Below are positions 1 through 12,014 of a stretch of DNA of 64,000 bases, one piece after another. A program made the position numbers and the translations under genes. How positions within the stretch are numbered: the stretch's first letter is position 1; each line of letters opens with the position of its first letter. The stretch comes from Trifolium pratense (lineage: Eukaryota; Streptophyta; Magnoliopsida; Fabales; Fabaceae). Location of the stretch: NCBI RefSeq assembly GCF_020283565.1, contig NC_060059.1, forward strand, positions 10,547,501 to 10,611,500, given 5' to 3'. The notes beneath the pieces were generated by a model. The model did not search any database. It was not told where the DNA came from and saw only the letters and a program-made list of their open reading frames with translations.

Positions 1-3000
1 CTGTGCAGTCAGACTAAGTGAGTATTGTGTGTCAGTCGTGTTTGTCTAACAATTTTGTGTTGTTTGTTTTGTGAAATCATTCATGTTGTTCATTTAGGAA
101 CTATGAGTGGTGTGAATTGGATTAGATTATCCATTCTTCTTGTGAGTAGATGTGTGAGTATTATACTTCTATGTTTATAATAGTTGTATATGCTTAGTGT
201 TTAACCTTTGTGTAGTTTAAACTTGGTTGATTGATGCTTATTGCTAATTGTTGATGATCCGGCATGATGTAAAACTGCATGTGACGATCCGGCATGATAT
301 AAAACTGCATGTGGTAATGATTTGAAATAATTTTAAAAACTAATATTATTTCTTGAAGATTTTGATGAAAATATAGAGTTATTTTCTTTTGGGTGAGTGA
401 AAATTAATTTTCAAAATGGTGAGAAGAGTAGGATATTAATGTGTCCTGGTATGTGTTTGTTATATGTTTGTTTATAACATGTGCTAGATGATTACTAGGC
501 ATTTGAATTGCTATGCGTTTTATGAGTAAAAACATGAAGATCTCATAATCCTATGTTGTAATTGTGATGCATGATTCTAATTGTGCTTTCAAGTCTATAA
601 TGATGTTATATGCTTGATGTTTTGGATTTTGTGGATTAGTGAGTCGAGAAAACGAGAGTTTAGTGAGCGTAAGTTCAAAACCGTAGCAGAGCACCCAGAT
701 TTTTGGATGTGCTCACTAGGCGAAGAATGAACCTCGCTGAGTCTCGCTAAGTCTTGCTAAGTCCTGTGAATGTTTTGACTTGTCTCGCCGGGAGCTCGCT
801 AGCTTTTGCTAAGCGAGGGAGCCAGACAAGAAATTTATTTTTGTTGACGTCTTGTTCTGAGTTGATTGAATGTGAGTATGAATTATTGCCTTGCAATGTT
901 TATTTTTCTTGTGATTGTTTGATTTCCTAACTTTGAAAAGTGAGGGAAGTATAGGTTACTTGAATGCTTGCATGAATTTGTGTTAGTGTTTAGGTATCGT
1001 GGGTTAGGTTTTGTCCCCTGTATGCGACATGCGTGTAAACGATGTCGATACTAGTTTCTTCTTAGGAAGAATATGTTTAGAGACGATAGAACAGTTAGGT
1101 GTGAGCACTGGAAGTTCTAGTGGAAGAGTAGGAGTGAGTTTGAGATAAGTGGGGGAGAAGGTTATATCCCTCCGAGATGTTTCGAACGTGAGAAGATGAG
1201 ATGAGTAGAGATGTTCTTGAAGCGGAATATTCAGGAATTGGCGACGTTGTTCAAAGTGGAATGAATGGGAGCAACGAGTTGTGAGAAACTCCTAGAAGAG
1301 AAGTTGTCAGACTAAGTGTTTCGCCGTAGGGAGTTAGTGAGATTGGTTAAGTGAGATGAAGAGTATTCAGAACGGTTGGAGATCGTGTGTTGCACTAAAA
1401 GTATGGAGGCGTGTTTTGTGGACCAAAGTTGAAGTACATGTTTGATCGAAAGGAGTCGAATATGAGGAAGAGGGAGTGATTAAGATTCTTGAAGAGGTGA
1501 TGATTTTGAAGTAAGTTGTCATCCAAGTGGATCGGATGTTGTACCGGATTCTTGAGTAAGAAGCTTTATGTGAGTCGTGCATATGGTAGTAGGATGAATT
1601 GGTTGAACAATTTGGAGTTCTAAGTCTAGTGTGTGGAGTGACTTTCGGAGGAGATTTGAGAAGCTTAGAGAAAGAGATGTGAAGATTAGTGAACCGTTGG
1701 TGTTAATTAATCGATGAAGGGAAGTAGGTTTTAAAGTAAATGAGAATGGAATTGAGAAATATCATAATAGGATTGGTATGTTTGTTGAATCGTTGGAAGT
1801 GAGGATTGTATGAATAATCGAGTTTATTCGAAGATGGAAGTGGGATAACGATCCGAAGGATTTTGTGAGAGGCATGTTGAAGAAAGAGTAATTGGATTTG
1901 GATAATGACAGGGCAATTTGTGTCGAAGTTGAATGAGATCCTAGAGGTGGAGATGAAGCTAAAAGAGAGGTATCATTTTTGAATGATGAAGAATAAGAAA
2001 GTTAGCCGTTGGAGAACGTATTGAGAATGAGTAGTAGGAGGTCATGTTGGAAGTGACTTGTGTTAGGTGAGAGTTTGCGAAAAGGATTACCGCACATATG
2101 AGTAGATGTTGTGTTTGAGCACATATAGTAAGGAGTTGAAGGTGATGCCTAAGGTAAGTGTCAGAGAGCATTTGGTAGTGCCCACAAGATAAGAGTGAGT
2201 AAGTATTTGCTAAGGAATTTGGATTCATGGAATGGAAGAGTCGGTAGAGACTAGTTTTGTTAGATGCACCGTGGATGTTGATGTAGTATGATCGTGATCG
2301 GTGGCAATGAAGTAAAGGATTTTAAATTGTTTCATCATGGATGATGAAACGGTAGTGACTTGGTGCATAACTTAAAATGTATTTGGACGAGAATTTTGGA
2401 AATTTTCTAGAGATGTCATATTGGGATTAGACAAGGAGTCATGAGTAAGAATAATAAGACAAAGGTTGATTAGAATTTAATGGATAGATGGAGTGTGAGA
2501 GAATTGAAGATGTTGTTGGAATCAACGAGATAGAGGTTATGATTGTTTGGAGAACCAATTTTAGGCAGTGGTCTAATTTGGAAGTAGCGAATTGCTAAGG
2601 GATTAAGGAGAAGTGGTATTGGAAAATGTTGCGTTAAGGAATGCAAATGTTGGTTAAGAGATTACTTGGGAATAGAGTAGTCGTATTGGATTCGACTCAA
2701 TGTGAGAAAAGGAATTTGACGGTTAGAGACGGTAGTTTTAGCATGTGTCAATGAAGTTTGAGAATGTTGGTCATCAAGTGATTGTTGGAATTGAACTATC
2801 AAGTGATAAGTTGGAATAAGATTCGAATATGAATAAGTGATGTAACACGGTTAAGTGATTCATGAGGGAATCAGAGAATTATGGAGTTGTGGAAGTATTC
2901 CACGGAAGTATCTTTCGGAGAGTTCGATTGTTTGTACCTGTTTTGGGGTAGAGTTGTGAGTACCGTAGAATGTGAGTCTATGGATGTTTCGTACGAAGTG

Positions 3001-3262
3001 GATGTTTTAGCGGTTTGATAAGAATGGTTTGTGCCGATATCAAGATTGTTGAATATTTATCGACAAATTGAGGAACTGGCCGTCCTTGATCTCTTGTTGA
3101 TAAATGGACAAAAATTGTGTTGGATGGGATAAACTAATTTTGTCAAACTTGGTAATGTGTAGCGTTTTGAGCGTTTTGTTGGAGGGTCGGATACAGGAGT
3201 TATCCGGAGTTGCTTTAGTTGCGTAATTTTCGAGGGCGAAAATCTTTTAAGTGGGGGAGAGT
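1..3262 (+). mobile_element. Decayed internal region of a Ty3/gypsy retrotransposon
   Basis: No open frame survives, but the region ends in a purine tract (GTGGGGGAGAG, about 3251-3261) abutting the LTR that begins at 3263, the normal order at the 3' end of a gypsy element read on the plus strand. Around 1301-1340 one frame reads VVRLSVSP*GV, a damaged match to the conserved RT segment (I/V)RPSVSPWGA; the Trp codon is now TAG. Many stops look like G-to-A or C-to-T changes, the usual decay of methylated plant elements. The left 1 kb also holds LTR-like repeats (two copies of a gatccggcatgat.taaaactgcatgtg motif at about 256-313), so part of it may be LTR-derived. Tekay/Del-type chromovirus is my best guess; the lineage is not proven. 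Confidence 0.55.
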
Positions 3263-4370
3263 TGTAACGACCCAATTTTCATATTATTATTTTTATGTGT
3301 TAAAATATTTTATTTAACGTGGCATTTTAATTAAGTTAATAACTTGAGTTATTTATCGAATACTTTAGTTATTAAGCGAGTAGAGTGAGTTAACGCGTTA
3401 TTGGGCCAAGCCAATTGGGCTTGAGGCCCAATGGGCCTTGAGTGTGTGTGAGGGGGCGCCCATTAAGGGCAAGGAAGAGAGAGAGAAATTCATTTTCTCA
3501 TGGTTCTTGTGTTTCTTGAGAGGAGAAGAGGAGAGCTTGGGAGCTAGAGCAAGGGGAGAGCTAGGGATTCGAGATCTTCGTCGTGTTTTCTTCGAATCCA
3601 GGTAAGAGAGTAGATTTCATATTCGTGGGTGACTCGAGGAAGGGGAGAATGTCGATTTCTCCTTACCCGAACTTCCTCCACCCCATTTTCGTTTTAGATT
3701 GGAATGGATTTTCTTGATGGAAATCGTTCCTAAGGTTCTTAATATGTTTAACATGCTTGTAACATGATTAATGAACGGAAATAATGGTTAAAACGAGCTT
3801 TCTAATGGATTAAACTCAAGAACTTTGTGTTCTTGAGAGTTTTGATGAAAAAGTGTCAATCTTTACTTTTTCGATGTTTATGGCGTAGATCTGAGAAATG
3901 AACTGTCCTTTTGTGTTTAGATATGCTTGTTGCACTTGAATATGAACTTATTTGGGGTTTATAACATGAAAAATGACTTATGTGAGAGTTTTGAGAGTTT
4001 AGAGTTTGAAATGAGAAATGTAGAAAATTGTTATCTATGAGGTCTGAACCTTTACGTGCAATTTTGACCTCTTTTCGTTGTGAACTGGTTTTAGTGGCCA
4101 ACATAAAAGTTGTAGCCCTGTTTGTTAGCTTTCCAACGAGTATATGTGCGTCTCCATTGGACTTTCGTAGCCCAAGTTATGATCGTTGCAATGAGAGGCT
4201 GTCCAATAATTTCCGCCTGAAACGGCAGAGCAGTGAGCAGCCATCCTTTCTGATGTTTTTCCGCCCCAGGCGTAAATATTTCCGCCCCGGGCGTAAATAC
4301 TGCAGTTTTCACCAGTTTTTCATCTGCGATCTTCCTTTGCATGTAGTTTCGAATCAGTGTCTTATTCTTA

Positions 4371-4434
4371 CATGATTGTTGACGATTGTTGATGATTGTT
4401 GATGATTGTTGATGCTTGTTGATGATTGTTGATG
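4371..4434 (+). repeat. 10-bp tandem repeat in the LTR
   Basis: About six consecutive copies of GATGATTGTT with single-base variants (GACGATTGTT, GATGCTTGTT). It lies inside the gypsy LTR. Confidence 0.85.
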
Positions 4435-4903
4435 CATATATTGATTGTTAATCATGTATGAAGTATAAATGAAGTATATTAAGGTGTTAATCAACTTAAT
4501 AAAGAAGGATATTAGAATTATGTTATTCTAATAAAGACGGATATTAAGGTATTGACTATCTTAATAAAGACGGACGTTGGATAGTGTTCCACGTTATTGT
4601 TGACGGGCTATATGCCAAAATTGTTGATGAATATATTCATGAGTTTTGAGTGCATGCATCATGAATATTTAGGGATATTGGCTTGTCCAATAAAGAAGGA
4701 TATCGAACTATATTGTTTGATAAAGAAGGATATCGGAGGTGAAATACCCTGATAAAGAAGATGGTACCACATGCATTAGAGGTGTCTAGAGGACATAGCA
4801 TGAATGTGAAGCATTAGATTGCATTAGGGATTATGTGTGCATTTATGATAAATGATGTTTGACACATACTTGGTAATGTTGATTGTTAATCCGTATGTGA
4901 GGA

Positions 4904-5060
4904 GCAGAGTCCGTCATGACTATAAAATGAACAACGCAGAGTCCGTCATGACTATAAAATGAACAACGCAGAGTCCGTCATGACTATAAAATGAACAACG
5001 CAGAGTCCGTCATGACTATAAATTGAACAACGTAGGGTCCGTCATGACCATAATCTGAAC
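4904..5060 (+). repeat. 32-bp tandem repeat in the LTR
   Basis: Five copies spaced exactly 32 bp apart, each containing AGAGTCCGTCATGACTATAA; the last copy is diverged. Related units (TATAGTCATGACGGACTCTA on the plus strand) recur three times in the solo LTR at about 19293-19385, so the array is an ancestral feature of this LTR family. Confidence 0.9.
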
Positions 5061-5643
5061 AATGTATTTGTTGATGTTTTGGTATTGTCCGAGACGACGT
5101 GAAACTATATGTTTGGTGTATTTTGTGGATGTTTGATTAGGTGATAAATGAAGTATATGCATGATATATGAATATGCATGAATGATGGTGATGTATATGT
5201 ATAATGTATGATTATGCATGTTTTTATGAAGAAGTGTTTAAGTACAATTTACTTACACTTGTATATTTTGAGTATGTTATCTAACTCTCTTTTATGTGTT
5301 ATGTGCTGGATCGTTGGGGGTCCAGATTTTACAGGATTTTGTGGTATTCGATGTCGAGTCGTCGGTGAAGCTCCGCTCTGATTGTGACACGGGAAAGGGT
5401 TGTATTTAGACTATAGGGTCTTTATGATTTTCGATATTTATTTGTTAAACTATATATTTTGAGAAATGATTATTTTGTATAAACACTGTTTTTACTAATT
5501 AACTACATTAGTATTATTTTGAGTGAAGAATGTAATACTCGAACCACAACTTTTATAATATCGAACATTACTTTCCGTTGCGTATTTTGAAAAAGATTTT
5601 TACTAAAGGTAGAAATATATAAATAATGGGTTTGGGTGTTACA

Positions 5644-6425
5644 CCACCTGTGACAAAATTGACGGAAAGGACTAACTTGAAACCTAAAATAAACATAAGG
5701 GACCAAATTGATACTTTTTAAACGTAAGGGACCAAATTGAAACCTAAAATAAACGTAAAGGACCAAATGTATAGTTAAGCCTTTTTTAAAAATCTTCTTT
5801 CGCATGCTTAGCGATCTCATAATCTCAACACTTTGTTTGATCAACAATACGACAAATTTATTCAAGCGGAATGACAATGAAATGTTTTGATAATATTTTG
5901 ACTTTGTATCGAGATTAAATCTTTCATTTTAATAGTGTTTTGACTTTAATTTGAAATATAATTAGATGATTAAAAATATATTTAATAACCCTATAAAATA
6001 CTACTTACACTGCATATGCATGACAAAGTTGTTTCGGAAACTCTTTGAATATTTAGTCTAATATAAAAAGCCTCTTTAAAGTATAAAAAAATTTAATACT
6101 TTAAAATAATTTACCATTAAGTAACATGTCATCTTATTCTTATAAATTAAAGGTCAAGACAAGTATCAACCATTTTTTCATATAAAATAATAATAAGGAG
6201 ATGAGAGTATAATTAAGATAAAGATAGAGAGATACAGAGAAAAATAATCTACTATATTTTCGTAAAAACAAAAAATATATTAAAATAAAAATTACACTAA
6301 TTTGAAGATATATAAATCAAACCCAGAATTTTTTTTTTTAATATAATAAACTAATCTACTGCACTTCTATTAATTCTATATACTACACCTGAACGACACA
6401 TTGTCTGTATTTAAATCAATTTTTA
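5644..6425. other. AT-rich intergenic DNA
   Basis: No gene seen. At about 5660-5775 there are three or four imperfect copies of a GGGACCAAATTGAAACCTAA motif, a kind of sequence often found in plant repetitive DNA. The rest is low-complexity AT-rich sequence with A and T runs. Confidence 0.6.
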
Positions 6426-6621
6426 TCTATCTATCTATCTATATTATAGATTCACTTGAATGGAGAAAAAAAAATAAAAAATATTTTAAAAGTCACTTTT
6501 ATAATCAAAGAATTTCAACACATTTAAAAAACTTATTATTTTTAATACAATTTATTATAAAACACAATTTTTTTTAAAACATTCTAATCAAACTCGTGCA
6601 ACGCACGGGTTGAACACCTAG
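6426..6621 (+). mobile_element. Short non-autonomous Helitron-like element
   Basis: The right end carries a hairpin CTCGTGC-AAC-GCACGGG (about 6594-6610) followed 7 bp later by CTAG (6618-6621), the classic Helitron 3' hairpin plus CTRR end. The likely 5' end is TCTATCTATC at 6426, preceded by A. The base after CTAG is A rather than the expected T, so the insertion site is not perfectly canonical. The interior is AT-rich and non-coding. Confidence 0.5.
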
Positions 6622-6779
6622 ATATTGGCCTTATTTAACTCCAAGACATAACTTTATGAATTATAAGTCTTGCATTTCAATAAATATACTTTTGACCGGT
6701 ATGTCTTGCCAACCAATAAAAGAAAAATTATTGTATTAATTCTTTCTTGAGAAGCAAGGAGGTTGATAATTTTGAGTCA

Positions 6780-6895
6780 TACACAAGTGATAAGTCGTAA
6801 ATGAGGCGTTTGCTGATGACTTTGAACTAACACTATTATAGTGAATTTCCTTTCTAGATTGGTATCCCTAGAGTAGGTATGAGATGTTGTAGCAT
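6780..6895 (+). repeat. Orphan fragment of a Sirevirus LTR
   Basis: This stretch aligns by eye with the distal LTR of element B (18667-18715 joined to 21225-21272): an AAGTC-TAAA segment, AACTAA-ACTAT-ATAGTG-ATT, then GATTGGTATCCC and AGAGTAGG. It is clearly diverged and has no partner LTR or gag nearby, so it looks like an old remnant of a related element. Confidence 0.65.
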
Positions 6896-7094
6896 CTTTC
6901 CACCAAGCTGCCAAAATTTTATTATTGTTTGTGATTATTACTATTATTATTCCTCTTGTTTTGTTTGCCTCTTTTCCGTCAAAACAATTTGAGAAATCAT
7001 TATACGTACACATGCCAACGGCCAAAAGGTTGTGAAAACACCATGAAATTGTGGACACTTTAGAATATATTAGTATTAATACACAAGCATGGTC

Positions 7095-7290
7095 TATAAA
7101 TCATTCAGAATATTCTTGCTTTTCAAAAGCGGTAGTTTTGGAAAGCATGATCCCACTAATTGTAGTCGTTTTAGTGGAAATCATTCAGAATATTCTTGCT
7201 TTTTCAAAAGCATGTAAATCATTACGACAAAATGTAACGATAATTTAAAAAGCATGATCGCACTAATTGCAGTCGTTTTAGTGGTCATTA
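7095..7290 (+). repeat. Imperfect direct repeats
   Basis: ATCATTCAGAATATTCTTGC occurs at about 7099 and 7179. A second block containing CACTAATTG-AGTCGTTTTAGTGG occurs at about 7151 and 7260. Together they suggest local duplication of an 80 to 110 bp segment. No coding sense was seen. Confidence 0.75.
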
Positions 7291-7388
7291 ATTAATACTC
7301 GATCGGAAACATTAAAAATGTCCATATTTTGCCACTAGTTAGTAGTCCTTCATACCACAATATATGTCACTCTACACTTTTATACATA

Positions 7389-9300
7389 CTAGAACATCAC
7401 GGGTCTAATTAGCTGTAAGATATATAATGATTAAATAATATATGATAATTCCAATAATGTAAGGTATATGAAAAAAGTTTAGTAACATTAAACGATAGTT
7501 CAATAATAATTTTGGATAAATATTCATACAAAGAAAATTATGTTATATTACGAAAGACTTCATTATAGACCACATTCGAAGTCTTAGTCGTATCTTCACC
7601 GTCGTCATCGATGATCAATATTTTTAATCATTTTCTAGAAGTAACTCTTGAAATTGCAACATACAACTGACCATGTGAAAACACTGGCGATGAAAGATAT
7701 ATCCCAACATGCTTTAAAGATTGCCTCTGACTCTTATTAATAGTCATCGCAAAAGAAATCATTATAGGAAATTGTCTCCGTTGAAATTTAAAAGGAATTA
7801 TCACGTCAGATGGTGTCAGAGAAAATCTAGGTATGAAAACCTGATTACCAATATTACTTCTTGAAATAAATTTTCCTTCAAGAGCACGTTTTCCCAATCT
7901 CGTAATAATAAATATTGTTCCATTGCATAATCCTAATTTTTAATTCAAATTCCTTAATAACATAACTGGAACTCCAACTTTAAGTCTCAACTTGTGATTT
8001 AGAAGTCCCGACGTAGAAATCGTGTTAAAAAAATCGGGAGTATGAACATCATCCACTGTTTGACCGTCTACATTTTGTGTGAGTGTAGTATCATAACTCA
8101 AGTATGTTTTTTCTTCACCAGAAATTAAATCCAACATATAATCATTTATTGTGTCGACTATTGAATTTTTAGGAGCTAGTATAGCTCTATTTTGGAAATA
8201 CGTTATATCGTTCATGTTTTGTAAAAATTTGGGATATGTGCTTTCAACGATAGAAGCAAGAGGATCACCTGAATTTGGAATCAATAAATCTGATGGAATG
8301 TCAAGTTCTAAATCATCGTCGTTTTCATCTCCAATTTCCCCATCGCCAACACCCAAAACCCATTCAGAAAACAATTTTCTTTGTTCAACGTCTGCACTCG
8401 AAATACCACCGAGAAGCCTCATGTTTTTACTTAATGTTAAAACTTCACAAAAAAATTTTAAGAACCGAAGAATTAATAGTAGCATGAACAACTTCTGGCC
8501 TTGTACCTTTGGGTATTACTGGTAGAATTTGTCTAAAATCTCTGCCAAAAACAACTTTTCAACCGAAGGGAATGTGTTTATTGTTTTTTATCAACAGACT
8601 TGAGAATATCTTTTAAAGTTCGATCAACAGCTTCGAAACAGTGTTTGTGCATCATTGGTGCTTCATCCCATATAATGAGGTTTGCTTTTTGTATTAATAG
8701 CGCCAAAGGGCTTTTAGGAACTATGATACATGTTGAAAACTCGTCAACATTTAGAGGAATACAAAATCTTGAATGTGTTGTTCTACCGCCAGGTATAAGC
8801 AATGTAGCGATCCCACTTGAGGCAACTGTTAAAACTATCTCACCTTTTGAGCGTAATGCGACTGACATGACCCTCCAAATAAATGTCTTCCTTGTACCGC
8901 CATAACCACAAAGAAAAAACACACCATGTTTGTTTTCATTAAATCTTGTCATGATTGTGTCATATACTTTATGTTGCTTTGAAGTCATAGTTGACATCAA
9001 TCTAACATGTTCATCAGCTAATGATTGTTTGTTATAATTCAATTCGTCGTGTATTAAACTATTTTGTATATCAGGAACTAATGATGTGTCTGCTCTAGGC
9101 ATTGGAGGATAATCTTTTAAACTCTTCCCACAACTACGTAACATCATCTCAATATCTCTTAGTGCATATTGTATCAATTGATCATCGGTTAATATTAAAT
9201 CTGCAATGTTAAAATCAAAATAATGAATGTGATTAGTGACATGACTATGATTGTGTTTGGTTGTATTGCAAAAAAATTGATTTAGCATAATTGAGTTTGA
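7389..9300 (-). mobile_element. Decayed Helitron fragment with helicase remnants
   Basis: The segment holds three broken reading blocks of a Helitron RepHel helicase on the minus strand, described separately. On that strand the helicase is followed by ACCCGTGATGTTCTAG ending at 7389 and then T. This resembles a degraded Helitron 3' end (half of the usual hairpin plus CTAG). No Rep nuclease domain and no 5' TC end were found, and the left boundary is tentative. Confidence 0.5.
7628..9288 (-). pseudogene. Helitron PIF1-like helicase, broken
   Basis: Minus-strand blocks at 9288-8578, 8491-7940 and 7897-7628 follow the order of a Helitron PIF1-type helicase. The first block has a Walker A-like GYGGTRKT (normal form GYGGTGKT, so a Gly is replaced by Arg), a SSGIATLLIPGGRTTHSRF segment and Walker B-like IIWDEAPM. 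The middle block contains NSIVDTINDYML and a LRLKVGVPVMLLRNLN motif. The last block has [20 protein letters not shown] and ends [10 protein letters not shown], the typical helicase C-terminus. Two frame breaks, the altered P-loop and the missing N-terminal Rep domain make it non-functional. Neighbouring sequence is AT-rich and unrelated. Confidence 0.85.
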
Positions 9301-9729
9301 TAGATTTGATTTTGGTTAAAAGTGAGTTAAACAGAATTGATTTATGTTTGGATACATTAACGTAAAAATAAAGGGTATTTATAAAAAAATATCAATTCTT
9401 TTTCCATTAATCTTTTTTGACAAAATTCTTTTTCCAATTTTAAAAAACTATAATTTAATAAACTGCATAATAAATAATTTAAAAAGTGATATAAGTAAGG
9501 TTACATGAGACATTGAAATGTGAAAGATGGTTTTTTTTTTAATAGATTTAAATATTTTTGAAGGTGTTATAGTATGAGAATATATATATAACTTTTCAAA
9601 TCACACGTGATAATAACTTTCCAAATCTCACATGATAATTATTCTCTAAATTTATGATCCAGTAGAAAAAAAATCATTGATCAGGAAAGACATAAAAATA
9701 TTTCGTGATGAATAATATAGTCAACAATA
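9301..9729. other. Intergenic AT-rich DNA
   Basis: No gene seen. It contains a diverged repeat-like stretch (about 9285-9380), an (AT) run near 9580 and short T-rich runs. It ends at the ATTTT target duplication of element A (9730-9734). Confidence 0.5.
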
Positions 9730-9734
9730 ATTTT

Positions 9735-10711
9735 TGAAATCTGGCACGCAGTGAACACAATGCTGCACAAGATGCTATAGCATACGTTGCAGCAAGACAG
9801 TCGCAGAACACAGGAAATAAATAAATCAATTGCAGAATAATAAATAAGACAGATAGTTGTTAACCCAGTTCAGTGCAACGTCACCTACTCTGGGGGATAC
9901 CAATCCAGGAATGAATCCACTATAATAGCTCTAGTTCAAAGCCCTCGACCAACACCCGGTACTTGACTTATCACCTAGACACTACCCGTGCAATCCTACC
10001 TAAGAACCTCTTAGATAATGAGACCCCGTCCCAAATTCCCTCTAACAACACGTACCATGTTGCTGTCAATAATAATGATCAAGATGGAGACACTCTCCTA
10101 GAAACTAGACCACACTCTTGCTTAAAAGCTTTTGAGTGAATCACACATGCTAACTCCGTGCTTCAAAGCTTAGGAGTAGCTTACAATTAACAACACAAAC
10201 ACAGTCCTAAACTTGCATCAAATTGACACAAGAAAGGCTGACAAAAGACACAAACTCTAAACCTTAAAAAACTCACTTTGTAAAAAACACGGTTTAGAAT
10301 ACATGAGAATAATAGTTTGAGGCTTCACATATTTATAGTCTTCAATTGTCTTGATGTCCAAGTTAGGTCTTCAGACATGTACAGCTGTAGGAATTGCGGC
10401 CCAACCCTAAATTAATTTAAAAAATATAATTTGTTTGTTTCATGTTGTACCAAACAAAAAAAAATGCCAAAAATATAATATAATTATATTTTTGTTTTAA
10501 ATAACATTCCTTCAGCCGACTTCAATAAAACTTGCTGAGCAAGGCTCGTTTTGCCCAGGCGCACGTGCTTGAATATATAATTGAAGCAAATCTTGACTCA
10601 GATTTGAAATAAAAATTCTGCACGAAAACAGAGCTTCAGTATGCTGTACTATAATGCTACAGCATCTGGCTGGTTGGCTTTTGCAAAATGTAGCCAATCA
10701 AAACACCAACA
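9735..10711 (-). repeat. 3' LTR of element A (977 bp)
   Basis: It starts TGTTGGTGTTTTGATTGGC and ends GTGCCAGATTTCA on the minus strand. Compared by eye with the 5' LTR it differs by a few substitutions and lacks a 13-bp unit (CGGTACAGCATCT) present at about 17586. This suggests a young insertion. Confidence 0.93.
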
Positions 10712-11507
10712 ATCTCCCCCTTTGACAAATTTTGGCTAAAACAACCTTAGGCCAGTGCATAGAGAGATACAGTCTAAACTTTCCTTCGAGTCAACATAAG
10801 CACACAACTAGGAAAGAAAGTAGAACGATGCTAAGCTATTTAAACTTTCCTTCGAGTCAACATGAGCACACAACTAAGAAAGAAAGTAAGAAATTCATCA
10901 GATGAATAGATAGCTAGCACGTAAGCATCAGAGGCATGCAACAGCGGAACATAACACATCTTAGCCTCAAAGTACAGATAGAGAGAAATAAACTCTCACA
11001 TAGTGGATTCAAGATCGGAGAAATAAACTCCTTCATATTTAAGCAACGCCACAGAGAATAGGAAAAATAAATTCCTATGTAAACATGCATATCATAAGTA
11101 GTAGAAAAGTAAATTCTACCTACTCCCCCTCAATATATGCATAAACTTCACTCCCCCTCAAAACTTGCATATCACATGCTATACTAGATGCTATAGCATT
11201 ATGCATCACATCATGCACAACATATTACTCCCCCTTTTTAGCCATAAATTCTGACAAATAAAGTCAGTATCACATAGTAGGAGCAAAATACATATTTTCA
11301 CAGAGTTATCAGATCATAGAGAACATAGAGTGCAGAGAGAATCAGAGCATAGGAACTCATAAAGTGCATATACAAACCATCAGGGCATAGAAAACCTGGA
11401 GTATCAGACCCAAAGACATGGATTATGCATGTTACAATCCAGAGAGCATCAGGGCGTAGCCCAACAAATTAAAATCCAAAAGGACATGCAAATAAAGCAT
11501 AAGCAGG
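10712..11507 (-). other. Non-coding 3' region of element A with multiple polypurine tracts
   Basis: On the minus strand this stretch has several AGGGGGAGT-like tracts. They appear on the plus strand as ctccccct near 10713, 11123, 11151 and 11230. Sireviruses are known for such repeated polypurine tracts before the 3' LTR. No gene was seen. Confidence 0.75.
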
Positions 11508-11921
11508 TCACATAGAATGACTTGCATCAGAGTCCTCCTCCTCCTCTACCTCAGTATCACAGCCTGCATTATCATCTAGAACACCAGGATTAACATTGGA
11601 GAACACCTTGAGGTCAACAATCATTTGCTTCCTAGACAAAACATCAGTTGACTGATTGACAGATGATACAGCACAGTCTGCAACATGTGTACCCTCAAAC
11701 AGTCTAAAATCAAAAGATAAATCACAACCTCTCTTACTAGAAACACCAGCCTCAGTACAAATGCCAGGATTTTGAGCTAGAATAAAATCACACATCAGTG
11801 TAGGGAAAACTATAGGCATGTTCACAGCACATGACTTACCATGCAGAACAGTTTCATCAAGAATATGGAAACCAAGGTCAAGAGGTGATCTTGTCCCTAC
11901 AACATTTATAAACCGAGCCAA
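11508..11921 (-). pseudogene. Env-like third ORF of element A, C-terminal part
   Basis: 137 residues open. The block FINVVGTRSPLDLGFHI, then VNMPIVFPTLMCDFILAQ and PGIC, matches the C-terminal part of the envelope-like proteins of legume Sireviruses, from family knowledge. An acidic stretch (EVEEEEDSD) lies near the end. It is separated from the upstream block (12015-12608) by a stop or frame change and by missing sequence, so the ORF is broken. Whether these proteins are real envelopes is not established. Confidence 0.7.
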
Positions 11922-12014
11922 ACCTGTAGTCAGAGTATTGGAATGAGTAGTTGAAGCCGGTTGCAGTTTTCTGCTTTAATTAAATCAACAAGCTTTTGGC
12001 ATTGTAAAAAATCT

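Larger units (their letters stand above)
3263..5643 (+). repeat. 3' LTR of the Ty3/gypsy element (about 2.38 kb)
   Basis: It begins TGTAACGACCC directly after the purine tract and ends GGGTTTGGGTGTTACA, giving TG...CA ends with a short inverted terminal TGTAAC/GTTACA. The same two ends, reverse complemented, bound the solo LTR at 18716-21224, so both belong to one family. It contains a 10-bp tandem array (about 4371-4434), a recurrent aataaagaaggata motif (about 4495-4755) and a 32-bp array (about 4904-5060). The 5' partner LTR lies outside the window, so the target duplication cannot be checked. Confidence 0.75.
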
